A stretch of 64,000 nucleotides of DNA, taken from Kibdelosporangium aridum (lineage in GTDB: Bacteria > Actinomycetota > Actinomycetes > Mycobacteriales > Pseudonocardiaceae). Under the pieces are notes generated by a model that worked only from the letters and a program-made list of their open reading frames with translations, had not been told where the DNA came from and did not search any database. Positions 1 to 7,380 of the stretch are shown piece after piece (the first letter of the stretch is position 1; each line of letters begins with the position of its first letter). Both the position numbers and the translations under genes were made by a program. The stretch is taken from the NCBI RefSeq assembly GCF_900176515.1, contig NZ_FWXV01000004.1:434001-498000 (forward strand), given 5' to 3'.

Positions 1-2
1 AA

Positions 3-437
3 CTGGGTTATCAGTTGGTCCGGCTGCTGACCATGGTCGGACGAGCCAAGGCCCAGTTCTCGCAGGCGACGGGCGACGGCATCGAGCGAGCGGCGTACGC
101 GCTTCTGGCGCACCTGGTCCGGGAGGGACCGAAGCGGATCACGGCGCTCGCGGACGCCGTGCACTCCGACACATCGACGGTCAGCCGACAGACCAGTGCG
201 CTCGTAGCGCACGGCCTGGTGGAGCGCACAGCCGACCCGGAGGATGGCAGGGCATGCCTGCTGGTGGCCACCGACGCGGGGCGCGGCACGTTCGACCGGG
301 CAAGGGCGGAACGGACCAAGCACATCGCGGCGGTTCTCGCCGACTGGCCCGTGAGCGAACGACGCACGTTGGTGATGCTGCTCGACCGCCTCAACACAGA
401 CTTCGAGAACTACCATCCCCTGGGGGAAGTCCGATGA
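3..437 (+). CDS. MarR family transcriptional regulator (5' end outside window)
   Basis: The reading frame is open to the window edge, so the protein probably starts upstream; an internal TTG at 15 is possible but has no need to be the start. A winged-helix core is visible: a recognition helix around DTSTVSRQTSALVAHGL followed by a wing with DPEDGRACLL, as in MarR proteins that bind phenolic or drug-like ligands and repress adjacent exporters. The stop codon overlaps the ATG of the MFS exporter (ATGA), so the two are co-transcribed and translationally coupled. The likely role is ligand-relieved repression of that exporter, inferred from context. Confidence 0.85.
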   Translation: MGYQLVRLLTMVGRAKAQFSQATGDGIERAAYALLAHLVREGPKRITALADAVHSDTSTVSRQTSALVAHGLVERTADPEDGRACLLVATDAGRGTFDRARAERTKHIAAVLADWPVSERRTLVMLLDRLNTDFENYHPLGEVR

Positions 438-2923
438 CCGAAACCGCCGTGGCGCAACAGCACCAGGCGCCGCCGGCACAGCTGTCACACCGCCAGATCC
501 TGGTGATCCTCAGCGGCCTGATGCTCGGCATGTTCCTGGCCGCGCTGGACCAGACCATCGTCGGTACGTCGATCAGGACGATCGCCGACGACCTCGACGG
601 GCTGAGCCTGCAGGCGTGGGCGACCACCGCGTACCTGATCACCTCCACGATCACCACGCCGATCTACGGCAAATTGTCCGATATATATGGACGTAAGCCG
701 TTCTACCTGACGGCGATCTCGTTGTTCGTGATCGGCTCGCTGGCCTGTACGTTCTCGCAATCGATGTACCAGCTCGCGGCTTTCCGCGCGCTGCAAGGAC
801 TTGGCGCCGGTGGTCTGATGTCGCTGGCGTTCACGATCATCGCCGACATCGTCTCGCCGCGGGAGCGCGCCAAGTACCAGGGCTACTTCATGGCCGTGTT
901 CGGCACGTCCAGCGTGCTCGGCCCGGTGCTCGGCGGATTCCTGGCCGGGCAGCAGGAGATCCTGAACATCACCGGCTGGCGCTGGGTGTTCCTGGTGAAC
1001 GTGCCGATCGGGATCATCGCGCTGTTCGTGGTGGCCCGGGTGCTGAACGTGCCGCACGAGCGGCACGACCACAAGATCGACTGGTTCGGCGCGCTGTTCC
1101 TGGTGGTCGGCGTGGTGCCGTTGCTGATCATCGCCGAGCAGGGCCGGGAATGGGGCTGGGCCTCGGAGCGGGCGATCCTCTGCTACATCGTCGGCGCGGT
1201 CGGCCTGATCATGTTCCTGCTGACCGAGACGCGGATGAAGGACGCGGCGCTGATCCCGTTGCGGCTGTTCCGCAATTCGACGTTCTCGATGGTGATCCTT
1301 GCGGGCGTGATCCTCGGTGTCGGCATGTTCGGCGGGATCACGATGGTGCCGCAGTACCTGCAGATCGTGAAGGGCGAGACGCCGACCTCGGCGGGTCTGC
1401 TGATGCTGCCGCTGATGGTCGGCATCATGACCGCCTCGCTGATCTCCGGCCGGATCACCGCGAAAACCGGCTGCTACAAGATCTTCCCGATCATCGGCAG
1501 CCTGTTCCTGATCGCGGGAATGGGATTGTTCTACACGATCGAAGTGGACAGTCCACTGTGGCAGCCGATGGTCTACATGGGAGTGTTCGGTCTCGGTCTC
1601 GGCCTGTCGATGCAGACGCTGACGATCGCGGCACAGAATGCGGCGCCGCCGCGTGACATGGGCGTTTCGACCGCGTCGGCCACGTTCTTCCGCCAGATGG
1701 GCGGCACGATCGGTGTCGCGGTGTTCCTGTCGGTGTTGTTCAGCACGGTCGGTGACAAGATCCGCGACGCCTTCACACGGATCGCGCCAACGCCCTCGTT
1801 CCAGGCCGCGTTGACTGACCCGGCGGTGCTCGCCAACCCGGACAACCGTCAGGTGATCGAGGGGTTGCAGGGTGGCGGCGTCGGCAACGTTCTGCAGGAT
1901 TCCTCGTTCCTGCAAAGGATCGACGCGCGGCTGGCCAGGCCGTTCCTCGAGGGCTTCACCGACTCGATCCAGATGGTGTTCCTCGCCGGGATGTTCGTGA
2001 TGGTGCTGGCGTTCATAGTTTCCTTGTTCATCAAGGAAATCCCGCTGCGCACCGGCAACGCGATCCAGGCGGCGATGGTCGAGGGCGGCGAGGCACTGCT
2101 CGACGAACCCTCGCACGGCAAGCACGTCAAGCCCGAAGTGCCAGTGCAGACCAACGGACATCAACCCGTGCACGGCCTGATCCAGAACGGCGACGGCACA
2201 GCGGTCGGCGGCGCGATCCTGACGTTGATCGACCACACCGGCCAACAAGTGGCCCGCAGCAACGCCGACGCCTTCGGCCGATACCAACTGCAAGCACCCG
2301 GCCAAGGCGCCTATGTGCTCATCGCCTCAGCGCCAGGACACCAGCCGTATGCGTCATCCCTGAAGCTCGACTCCCAACCGATCGTCGTCGACCTGACGTT
2401 GATCGGCGCAGGCGAAGTAGCCGGCGTCATCCGTGCCGCACGTGCAGGCTGCCCAGTCCAGGCCGCGACGGTGACATTGACAGACCGCGCGGGCCACGTC
2501 ATCGGATCACACCGCAGCGCGTCCGACGGCACGTACCGGTTCACCAGCGTCGGCGCAGGCGCGTACACGCTCGTCGTCAACGCCTCCGGATACCGCCCGA
2601 CAGCCGTGCCATTGGCCGTGCCCGAGGTTGGCGAGGTCCGTCAGGACGTATCGCTGACCAGCGGCGCCGAGTTGTGCGGCGTCGCACGTAACCACCGAGG
2701 CGTACCCGTGTCCGAGGCTCGCATCACCGTCGTCGACAAGGACGGTTCGGTCGTCAGCGTGACCACAACCGATGACGACGGCCGCTACCAAGTCACCGAC
2801 CTAGGCCCCGGCGAGTACACGGTCATCGCCAGCGGATACGCGCCCACCGTCGACCACCTGCGATTGGGCGACGGCGAGCGCATGAACCACGACGTGACCC
2901 TAGGGTTCGAGGAGTGGAAGTAA
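434..2923 (+). CDS. DHA2-type MFS drug exporter with three C-terminal carboxypeptidase-regulatory-like domains
   Basis: The 829-residue protein starts at the ATG overlapping the marR stop. Residues 20-560 form a 14-segment EmrB/QacA-type proton-coupled exporter: LDQTIV in segment 1, GKLSDIYGRK as motif A, GPVLGG as motif C. About 250 residues follow the last membrane segment and form three tandem beta-sandwich repeats (roughly 578-660, 661-745, 746-829), each with a G-x-Y-x-(F/L/V) plus G-x-Y core such as DAFGRYQL, SDGTYRF and DDGRYQV. This resembles carboxypeptidase regulatory-like or SpaA-type domains. With 14 segments the tail should be cytoplasmic. Substrate is unknown; the MarR neighbour suggests a drug or secondary metabolite. 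Confidence 0.9.
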   Translation: MTETAVAQQHQAPPAQLSHRQILVILSGLMLGMFLAALDQTIVGTSIRTIADDLDGLSLQAWATTAYLITSTITTPIYGKLSDIYGRKPFYLTAISLFVIGSLACTFSQSMYQLAAFRALQGLGAGGLMSLAFTIIADIVSPRERAKYQGYFMAVFGTSSVLGPVLGGFLAGQQEILNITGWRWVFLVNVPIGIIALFVVARVLNVPHERHDHKIDWFGALFLVVGVVPLLIIAEQGREWGWASERAILCYIVGAVGLIMFLLTETRMKDAALIPLRLFRNSTFSMVILAGVILGVGMFGGITMVPQYLQIVKGETPTSAGLLMLPLMVGIMTASLISGRITAKTGCYKIFPIIGSLFLIAGMGLFYTIEVDSPLWQPMVYMGVFGLGLGLSMQTLTIAAQNAAPPRDMGVSTASATFFRQMGGTIGVAVFLSVLFSTVGDKIRDAFTRIAPTPSFQAALTDPAVLANPDNRQVIEGLQGGGVGNVLQDSSFLQRIDARLARPFLEGFTDSIQMVFLAGMFVMVLAFIVSLFIKEIPLRTGNAIQAAMVEGGEALLDEPSHGKHVKPEVPVQTNGHQPVHGLIQNGDGTAVGGAILTLIDHTGQQVARSNADAFGRYQLQAPGQGAYVLIASAPGHQPYASSLKLDSQPIVVDLTLIGAGEVAGVIRAARAGCPVQAATVTLTDRAGHVIGSHRSASDGTYRFTSVGAGAYTLVVNASGYRPTAVPLAVPEVGEVRQDVSLTSGAELCGVARNHRGVPVSEARITVVDKDGSVVSVTTTDDDGRYQVTDLGPGEYTVIASGYAPTVDHLRLGDGERMNHDVTLGFEEWK

Positions 2924-3396
2924 ATCCGATCGACTCCCTGGACGCCCGGCTGCTGCTGTTGCTCACCGACGAGCCCCGGCTAGGCGTCCTGGAGTGCTCC
3001 CGCCGCCTCGGCGTCGCAAGAGGAACGGTCCAGGCGAGGCTGGACCGGCTCGTCAAAACCGGGGTCCTTGCCGGATTCCCACCAGAACTGAGCCTCGAAG
3101 CGATGGGCTACGGCCTGACAGCGTTCGCAGTCGTGGAGATCGCCCAGGGATACCGCGGTCCGGTCACCGAAGGCCTGGCGTCCATCGACGAGGTATGCGA
3201 GGTACACGCGACAACCGGCCAAGGAGACCTGCTGGTCAGGATGGTCGCGAGGTCGAACGAAGACCTCCAACGCGTGATCGACGAGGTGGTGAACGTCGCA
3301 GGGGTGCAGCGGATGTCGACGTCAATCGCCTTGTCCACGCCAATCCCGCTCCGCTCCCGCCCCCTGCTCGAACGAGTCGCCCAGACGCAGTCCTGA
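2914..3396 (+). CDS. Lrp/AsnC family transcriptional regulator
   Basis: A 160-residue protein beginning at a GTG inside the end of the exporter gene (10-bp overlap). The N-terminal third is an AsnC-type helix-turn-helix (LDARLLLLLTDEPRLG, then GVARGTVQARLDRL), and the rest fits the RAM/AsnC ligand-binding fold, with FAVVEIAQG starting the ferredoxin-like domain and ATTGQGDLLVRM in the effector region. The family binds amino acids or small acids and forms octamers. Coupling to an exporter gene suggests it senses the exported or a related compound, but the target is unknown. Confidence 0.88.
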   Translation: MEVNPIDSLDARLLLLLTDEPRLGVLECSRRLGVARGTVQARLDRLVKTGVLAGFPPELSLEAMGYGLTAFAVVEIAQGYRGPVTEGLASIDEVCEVHATTGQGDLLVRMVARSNEDLQRVIDEVVNVAGVQRMSTSIALSTPIPLRSRPLLERVAQTQS

Positions 3397-3473
3397 CAAG
3401 GCCGAATCCGTTACGCCACTTCCGGGAGGGTTGCGTCAACGTCAGTCGCCGCAGCGCTGTCAGGTCCTTGTCG

Positions 3474-4036
3474 TGGTTCCGGTGCGGGGCACAGGGATGG
3501 CTCTTCTGGTGCCGAAGCTTTTCGGTGCGGCGGCGGAGGAGTGGTTCTTCCGGTGTGGCAGGCAGGCTAGGGGTGGCTTTTCCGGTGCGGTAGCACAGGG
3601 GTGGGCTTCGTGGGTGTTCCCTCCGGTATGGCCTGGGCTTGTCCAACCACGGGGTGTCAGGAGGTCGGCCTACGCGACCCAGCCCGCAGCGGCGGCTATA
3701 CCGACCTCTTGACGCACCGTGGTTCCGTCAGGCAGGCCGTACCGGAGGGGACGCCCGCGCCACCCAAACCAAGGGGAAAATGCAAGCTGAAAGCCCACTC
3801 CCTCTGGGTGGCCTCCCTGCAATCCTTTCCAAGAGCCCGAAACAAGAGCGTCACGGAGAAACCCAGCCGCCGCGTCACAGTCCTGACCTGGCCAACCCGC
3901 CCGAAGTCGACAACCCCACCCCCCCAGAAAAAGAACATCCCCCACCACTCCCGGGGGGCGACCCCGACGCCATTCTATCGGGGGTATGGGCTGGTCAAGG
4001 GGGTTACCGGGCGGTTGTGGACAACCAGATTTGCGA
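3474..4036 (+). repeat. Non-coding repeat element, copy A (inverted partner of copy B)
   Basis: This fills most of the 735-bp convergent gap between the Lrp gene and greA; I see no plausible coding sequence. It has four parts: a degenerate tandem array (3474-3611) of about four units built on TTCCGGTGCGG then CAGGGGTGGCT; a long imperfect palindrome (3619-3750); a middle section with blocks such as GCAAGCTGAAAGCCC (3782-3796) and CACAGTCCTGACCTGG (3876-3891); and a right end CCCGACGCCATTCTA to GGTTGTGGACAACC (4014-4027), itself palindromic. The reverse complement of 6741-7310 repeats all four parts in order at roughly 85-90 per cent identity by eye. No transposase is present. 3397-3473 before it holds nothing recognisable. 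Confidence 0.85.
3619..3750. repeat. Long imperfect palindrome inside element copy A
   Basis: Two arms of about 52 bases face each other around a loop of about 25 bases. Both arms, read outward-in on the strand that starts with CCTCCGGTA, share CCTCCGGTA, GGCCTG, AACCACGG, GTCA and GAGGTCGG in order. A transcript would fold into a hairpin comparable in size to a small structured RNA. The same palindrome is at 7014-7146 in copy B. Confidence 0.75.
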
Positions 4037-4038
4037 GC

Positions 4039-4056
4039 GGACCGTTCGTACGGTCC
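4039..4056. terminator. Small palindrome at end of copy A
   Basis: GGACCG and CGGTCC flank the six-base loop TTCGTA. It sits between the repeat element and the greA terminator and may reinforce 3'-end formation for greA; it has no U-run. Confidence 0.35.
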
Positions 4057-4089
4057 AAGCTCCAAGAATCCCCGCACCCGGGCACGCCA

Positions 4090-4120
4090 AAGTGGGCACG
4101 GCCGATTTCCGTGCCCACTT
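4090..4120 (-). terminator. Terminator hairpin downstream of greA
   Basis: A perfect 12-bp stem, AAGTGGGCACGG with CCGTGCCCACTT, around a seven-base loop, lies 12 bases past the greA stop on the greA strand and is followed by TTTGG on that strand. This fits an intrinsic terminator with a weak U-tract. Confidence 0.65.
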
Positions 4121-4131
4121 GGATGCGTCTG

Positions 4132-4620
4132 TCAGGCGCTGTACGGAACCGCCTTGATCAGGGTGACCTTCTGGGAGGCGCCGCTGGGCAGCTCGTACTC
4201 CCGGGTCTCGCCTTCCTTGGCGCCGAGCAGGGCGCGGCCGAGCGGGGACTCGGGGGAGAACACGTCGAGGTCGCCCTCCGCGCCTTCCTCGCGCGTGGCC
4301 AGCAGGAACTGCTCTTCTTCTTCGTCGCCTTCGTATCGGATCGTGAGCACCTTGCCGGGCTCGGCCAAACCGTCGTTTGCGGGCGCCTCACCCACCTTGG
4401 CGTTGCGCAGCAGCTCTTGGAGGTGCCGGATCCGTGCCTCGGCTTGCCCCTGCTCCTCGCGTGCCGCGTGGTAACCGCCGTTCTCCTTGAGGTCGCCCTC
4501 TTCCCGGCTGGCGTTGATCTTCGCGGCGATGACCGGGCGGTTCTCGATCGCCTCGTCAAGCTCCTGCTTGAGGCGGTTGTAGGCTTCCTGCGTCAGCCAG
4601 GTCACCTTGCTATCGCTCAC
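4132..4620 (-). CDS. greA: Transcription elongation factor GreA
   Basis: A 162-residue GreA, the factor that stimulates RNA polymerase to cleave backtracked transcripts. The N-terminal coiled coil carries the family pattern WLTQEAYNRLKQELDE and NRPVIAAKINASREEGDLKENGGYHAAR, with the acidic tip residues of the hairpin (EEGDLKEN). The C-terminal globular domain ends with SPLGRALLGAKEG and the closing beta strand. I chose the GTG at 4620 because GAGGAG lies nine bases upstream; a GTG at 4626 is only three bases from it. A longer frame to 4701 lacks homology-like sequence. It is divergent from nothing close: DUF4307 follows upstream on the same strand. Confidence 0.95.
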   Translation of the reverse strand: MSDSKVTWLTQEAYNRLKQELDEAIENRPVIAAKINASREEGDLKENGGYHAAREEQGQAEARIRHLQELLRNAKVGEAPANDGLAEPGKVLTIRYEGDEEEEQFLLATREEGAEGDLDVFSPESPLGRALLGAKEGETREYELPSGASQKVTLIKAVPYSA

Positions 4621-4800
4621 GGTCACCAACTCCTCGTCTTGCTCCCGGATCCCGCGGATGCGGGTCGGTGGTTTCCGTACCCGTAGGGGCCGGAACGTCA
4701 AAACACGGCCCGCCAGGGGCCGTGCCGGTATAAGAGGATAACACGATCAGTAGTGATCACGTTTCCGAAATGTCCGATTTGTCGCCTCTCGGCTTAGGTT

Positions 4801-5235
4801 TCACTCCGTTGGCCGCGCCTCCGTGGACAGATATGGCGGGACCTGGTACGAGCACCCGAACACGTCCGCCGTGACCGGTTCGCCGGAGCTTTTGATCACA
4901 GTGGAAATCGTGCTCTCACCTGGTGGGATGAGTACTTCCTTGCGGCCGCCCTCCGATCCGTCGAGCACCCGTGCCCGCACCACGCACACGGCTGCCCGGG
5001 AGGGCTCGTCTCTGGTCACTGTGAACGTGATCCGGACCGCGTCGGCGCCAACCGGGCTGAACGCCGTGCTCTCCGACTCGATCGGAGCGGAGCCGAGGTT
5101 GCGGTACGCGACGAAGGCGATGGCTACAGCGAGTAACAGACCCACGCCGGTCAACACCCATTTCCACCGGCGCGCGAGCGGCCGGGCTCGTGAGGAGCCA
5201 TAACGGCCCTCCGGAAGGGTGACGCGGCTCTCCAA
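4801..5235 (-). CDS. DUF4307 membrane protein
   Basis: A 144-residue protein with a basic N-terminus (RARPLARRWKW), one transmembrane helix at about 25-43 (WVLTGVGLLLAVAIAFVAY) and a soluble, probably extracytoplasmic C-terminal domain of about 90 residues containing two cysteines (VCVVRARV and FGCSYQ). The position between greA and mca and this layout match the DUF4307 family of actinobacteria (Rv1081c-like). It runs divergently from mca across about 115 bp. Function is unknown; a role linked to the cell envelope is only a guess. Confidence 0.8.
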   Translation of the reverse strand: MESRVTLPEGRYGSSRARPLARRWKWVLTGVGLLLAVAIAFVAYRNLGSAPIESESTAFSPVGADAVRITFTVTRDEPSRAAVCVVRARVLDGSEGGRKEVLIPPGESTISTVIKSSGEPVTADVFGCSYQVPPYLSTEARPTE

Positions 5236-5350
5236 TTCAGGGTCTCCTGATCAGCGCTGTAGTCCCCACGGGAACAATGTAGGGCGCGTACTTGTCGAGT
5301 ATCCGTGGGGGCCTGGGGGACTGGCACGCGGGGTACACGAGAGAGGGACC

Positions 5351-6232
5351 ATGGCGGAGAAGCTGCGTTTGATGGCGGTACACGCACACCCGGACGACGA
5401 ATCGAGCAAGGGTGCCGCGACCATGGCCAGGTACGTGGCTGAGGGGCACGAGGTCATGGTGGTCACGCTGACCGGTGGGGAGCGCGGCAGCATTCTCAAC
5501 CCGGCCATGGACCGGCCGGACGTGCTGGAGAACATGACTGAGTTCAGACGGCAGGAGATGGCCGAGGCCGCGCGCATCCTCGGCGTCCAGCACCGCTGGC
5601 TCGGCTACGTCGACTCGGGCCTGCCGGAAGGCGACCCGATGCCGCCCCTGCCGGACGGGTGCTTCGCGCTCGTCCCGCTCGAGGAGGCGGCCGAGAAACT
5701 GGTCGAGGTAGTGCGCGAGTGGCGCCCGCACGTGATCGTCACGTACGACGAGAACGGCGGCTATCCGCACCCCGACCACATCAAGTGCCACGAGGTCTCG
5801 GTGGCGGCCTTCGACGCCGCGGGCGACCCGGACCGGTTCCCGTCTGCAGGCGATCCGTGGACGCCGTTGAAGCTGTACTACTCGCACGGCTTCTCCCGTA
5901 AGCGCCTGCAAGCGATGCACGACGCGATGCTCGAGCGCGGCCTGGAGTCGCCGTACACCGAGTGGCTGGAGAAGTGGGATCCGGACAAGCCGGACAACGC
6001 CGACCGGGTCACCAGCCGGGTCGAGTGCGGCGAGTACTTCCCCGTCAGGGACGATGCGTTGCGGGCGCACGCGACCCAGATCGACCCCAACAGCCGCTGG
6101 TTCTTCATACCCTTGGAGATCCAGCAGGAGGTGTGGCCGTTCGAGGAGTACGAACTGGCCCGCTCGCTGGTGGACACGACTCTGCCGGAGGACGACCTGT
6201 TCACCGGCATCAACGAGAAGGTGACCGCATGA
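5351..6232 (+). CDS. mca: Mycothiol S-conjugate amidase
   Basis: A 293-residue zinc amidase of the LmbE/PIG-L family. It hydrolyses mycothiol adducts of electrophiles and antibiotics to a mercapturic acid and glucosaminyl-inositol. The zinc motif AHPDDESSKG lies at residues 11-20 and the second metal-ligand motif YPHPDHIKCHE near 140; the long C-terminal part with WFFIPLE is typical of Mca rather than the shorter, related MshB. The start ATG is preceded by GAGAGGGACC. The next gene overlaps its stop by four bases. Confidence 0.93.
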   Translation: MAEKLRLMAVHAHPDDESSKGAATMARYVAEGHEVMVVTLTGGERGSILNPAMDRPDVLENMTEFRRQEMAEAARILGVQHRWLGYVDSGLPEGDPMPPLPDGCFALVPLEEAAEKLVEVVREWRPHVIVTYDENGGYPHPDHIKCHEVSVAAFDAAGDPDRFPSAGDPWTPLKLYYSHGFSRKRLQAMHDAMLERGLESPYTEWLEKWDPDKPDNADRVTSRVECGEYFPVRDDALRAHATQIDPNSRWFFIPLEIQQEVWPFEEYELARSLVDTTLPEDDLFTGINEKVTA

Positions 6233-6495
6233 CCTTCACGGCAATGGTGGCGCAGCCGCCACCCATGCCCGACGACCCCGGCGGCCGCGGGGAGGACTTC
6301 GGCAAGTCCTCCCCGGTCGGCCTGCTGGTACTCCTGGTGTTCCTCGTCGCAGTGGTGTTCCTGGCCCGTTCGATGACCAAGCACCTCAGGCGCGTCCCGG
6401 CCAGCTTCGACCCGCCGGCGGGCAAGCACGAAGCCCCGGAAAAAGAAGTCGCCCCGGTCGAGAAGCCCGAAGAGCAGAAGAACGGCGCCTCCTGA
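6229..6495 (+). CDS. Small single-pass membrane protein downstream of mca
   Basis: An 88-residue protein starting in an ATGA overlap with mca. It has a proline-rich N-terminus, one transmembrane helix at about 29-47 (VGLLVLLVFLVAVVFLA), a basic stretch (KHLRRV) and a charged Lys/Glu/Pro-rich tail. Its place after mca matches Rv1083-type proteins. The positive-inside rule puts the tail in the cytoplasm. Function is not known; coupling to mca suggests a role in mycothiol-dependent detoxification or simple co-expression. Confidence 0.75.
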   Translation: MTFTAMVAQPPPMPDDPGGRGEDFGKSSPVGLLVLLVFLVAVVFLARSMTKHLRRVPASFDPPAGKHEAPEKEVAPVEKPEEQKNGAS

Positions 6496-6518
6496 CCGAC
6501 GGGCTGTCCGCGAACCTG

Positions 6519-6575
6519 GTTGTCCACGACCCCGATGGACTGGCGTCGGGGTCGCCTCCGGGATGGCGGCGGTTG
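6519..6575 (-). repeat. Degenerate fragment of the inverted repeat element
   Basis: CTGGTTGTCCAC (6523-6534) followed by GGCGTCGGGGTCGCC (6542-6556 region) matches the end of copy B, but the 35 bases that lie between these blocks in copy B are missing. It has the same orientation as copy B and lies 170 bp from it. The rest of 6576-6740 shows short CTCCGATG direct repeats and no gene. Confidence 0.6.
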
Positions 6576-6740
6576 GAGTCCCGCTGCTGGTTGGTGAGGG
6601 TGTAGCTGTGCGTTGACCGGGCCGCCGTCCGGCGCTGACACCTTGACCTACCCACGCGAATACGCAGCCCGTTCCGCCACTGGTCTCCGATGCTCCGATG
6701 CGGGATGCACCGGAGAAACGAGGCAAAGGGATCATCGGCA

Positions 6741-7310
6741 AATCTGGTTGTCCACAACCACCCGGTAACCCCCTTGACCAGCCCATACCCCCGGTAGAAT
6801 GGCGTCGGGGTCGCCCCCCGGGAGTGGTGGGGGATGTTCTTTTTCTGGGGTGTGGAGGTCGGGGCATATCGGCCAGGTCAGGACTGTGACGTGGCGGCTC
6901 GGTCTCCGTGAAGGTTTTGGTTCCGGGCTCCTGGAAAAGAATGGCAGGGAGGCCACCCAGAGGAAGGGGGCTTTCAGCTTGCATTTCCCCGTTGTTTGGT
7001 GGGCGTGTGTGTTCCCTCCGGTACGGCCTGCCTGACGGAACCACGGTGCGTCAAGAAGTCGGTATCGCTTCCGCACGGGGCTGGGTCGCGTAGGCCGACC
7101 TCCTGACACCCCGTGGTTGGACAAGCCCAGGCCATACCGGAGGAAACACCCACGAAGCCCACCCCTGTGCTACCGCACCGGAAAGCCGCCCCTGGCCGCC
7201 GCGCCGGAACGCCGCAGCACCAGAAGAGACCATCCCTGTACCGCCGCATTGGAAGAGCTGCCGCACCCAAGGAGCCACCCCTGTGCTCCCGCACCAGGAA
7301 ATCACCTTCC
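6741..7310 (-). repeat. Non-coding repeat element, copy B (inverted partner of copy A)
   Basis: This is the reverse complement of copy A, lying in the convergent gap between the mca operon and pnkp. In plus coordinates it runs from the palindromic end GGTTGTCCACAACC (6745-6758) through the middle blocks, the long palindrome (7014-7146) and the tandem array (7147-7310). In the array the pattern CCACCCCTGTGC...CCGCACCGGAA recurs four to five times with drift. Copy A has about four units. The tandem arrays lie on the outer sides of the pair and the GGTTGTGGACAACC ends face each other across greA-mca. No coding potential or transposase was recognised. Confidence 0.85.
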
Positions 7311-7346
7311 CGCCCAAGCGGCGACCCTGTCCTGGACAGCGCCTTG

Positions 7347-7373
7347 GTGGTGGCTGCGCACTGCAGCCACCAC
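7347..7373 (-). terminator. Terminator-like hairpin downstream of pnkp
   Basis: An 11-bp perfect stem, GTGGTGGCTGC with GCAGCCACCAC, with loop GCACT, ends seven bases past the pnkp stop. GGCGCC boxes extend it on both sides. There is no U-run, as is common in high-G+C actinomycetes. Confidence 0.55.
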
Positions 7374-7380
7374 GTGGCGC

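Noticed and set aside
485..2305. A 606-codon open frame on the minus strand across the exporter gene
   Set aside because: It is antisense to a gene with clear MFS motifs; composition is His/Arg/Asp-rich as expected of the reverse complement of high-G+C coding DNA.
3601..4686. A 361-codon plus-strand frame through the repeat and greA
   Set aside because: It crosses the whole greA gene antisense and changes with the repeat; no domain is visible.
7147..7310. CRISPR-like array
   Set aside because: Units are degenerate and abut each other with no unique spacers of constant length; no cas genes nearby.
3474..7310. Composite transposon or insertion sequence pair around greA-mca
   Set aside because: No transposase in or near either copy, no clear target-site duplications by eye, and the enclosed genes are core, syntenic genes.
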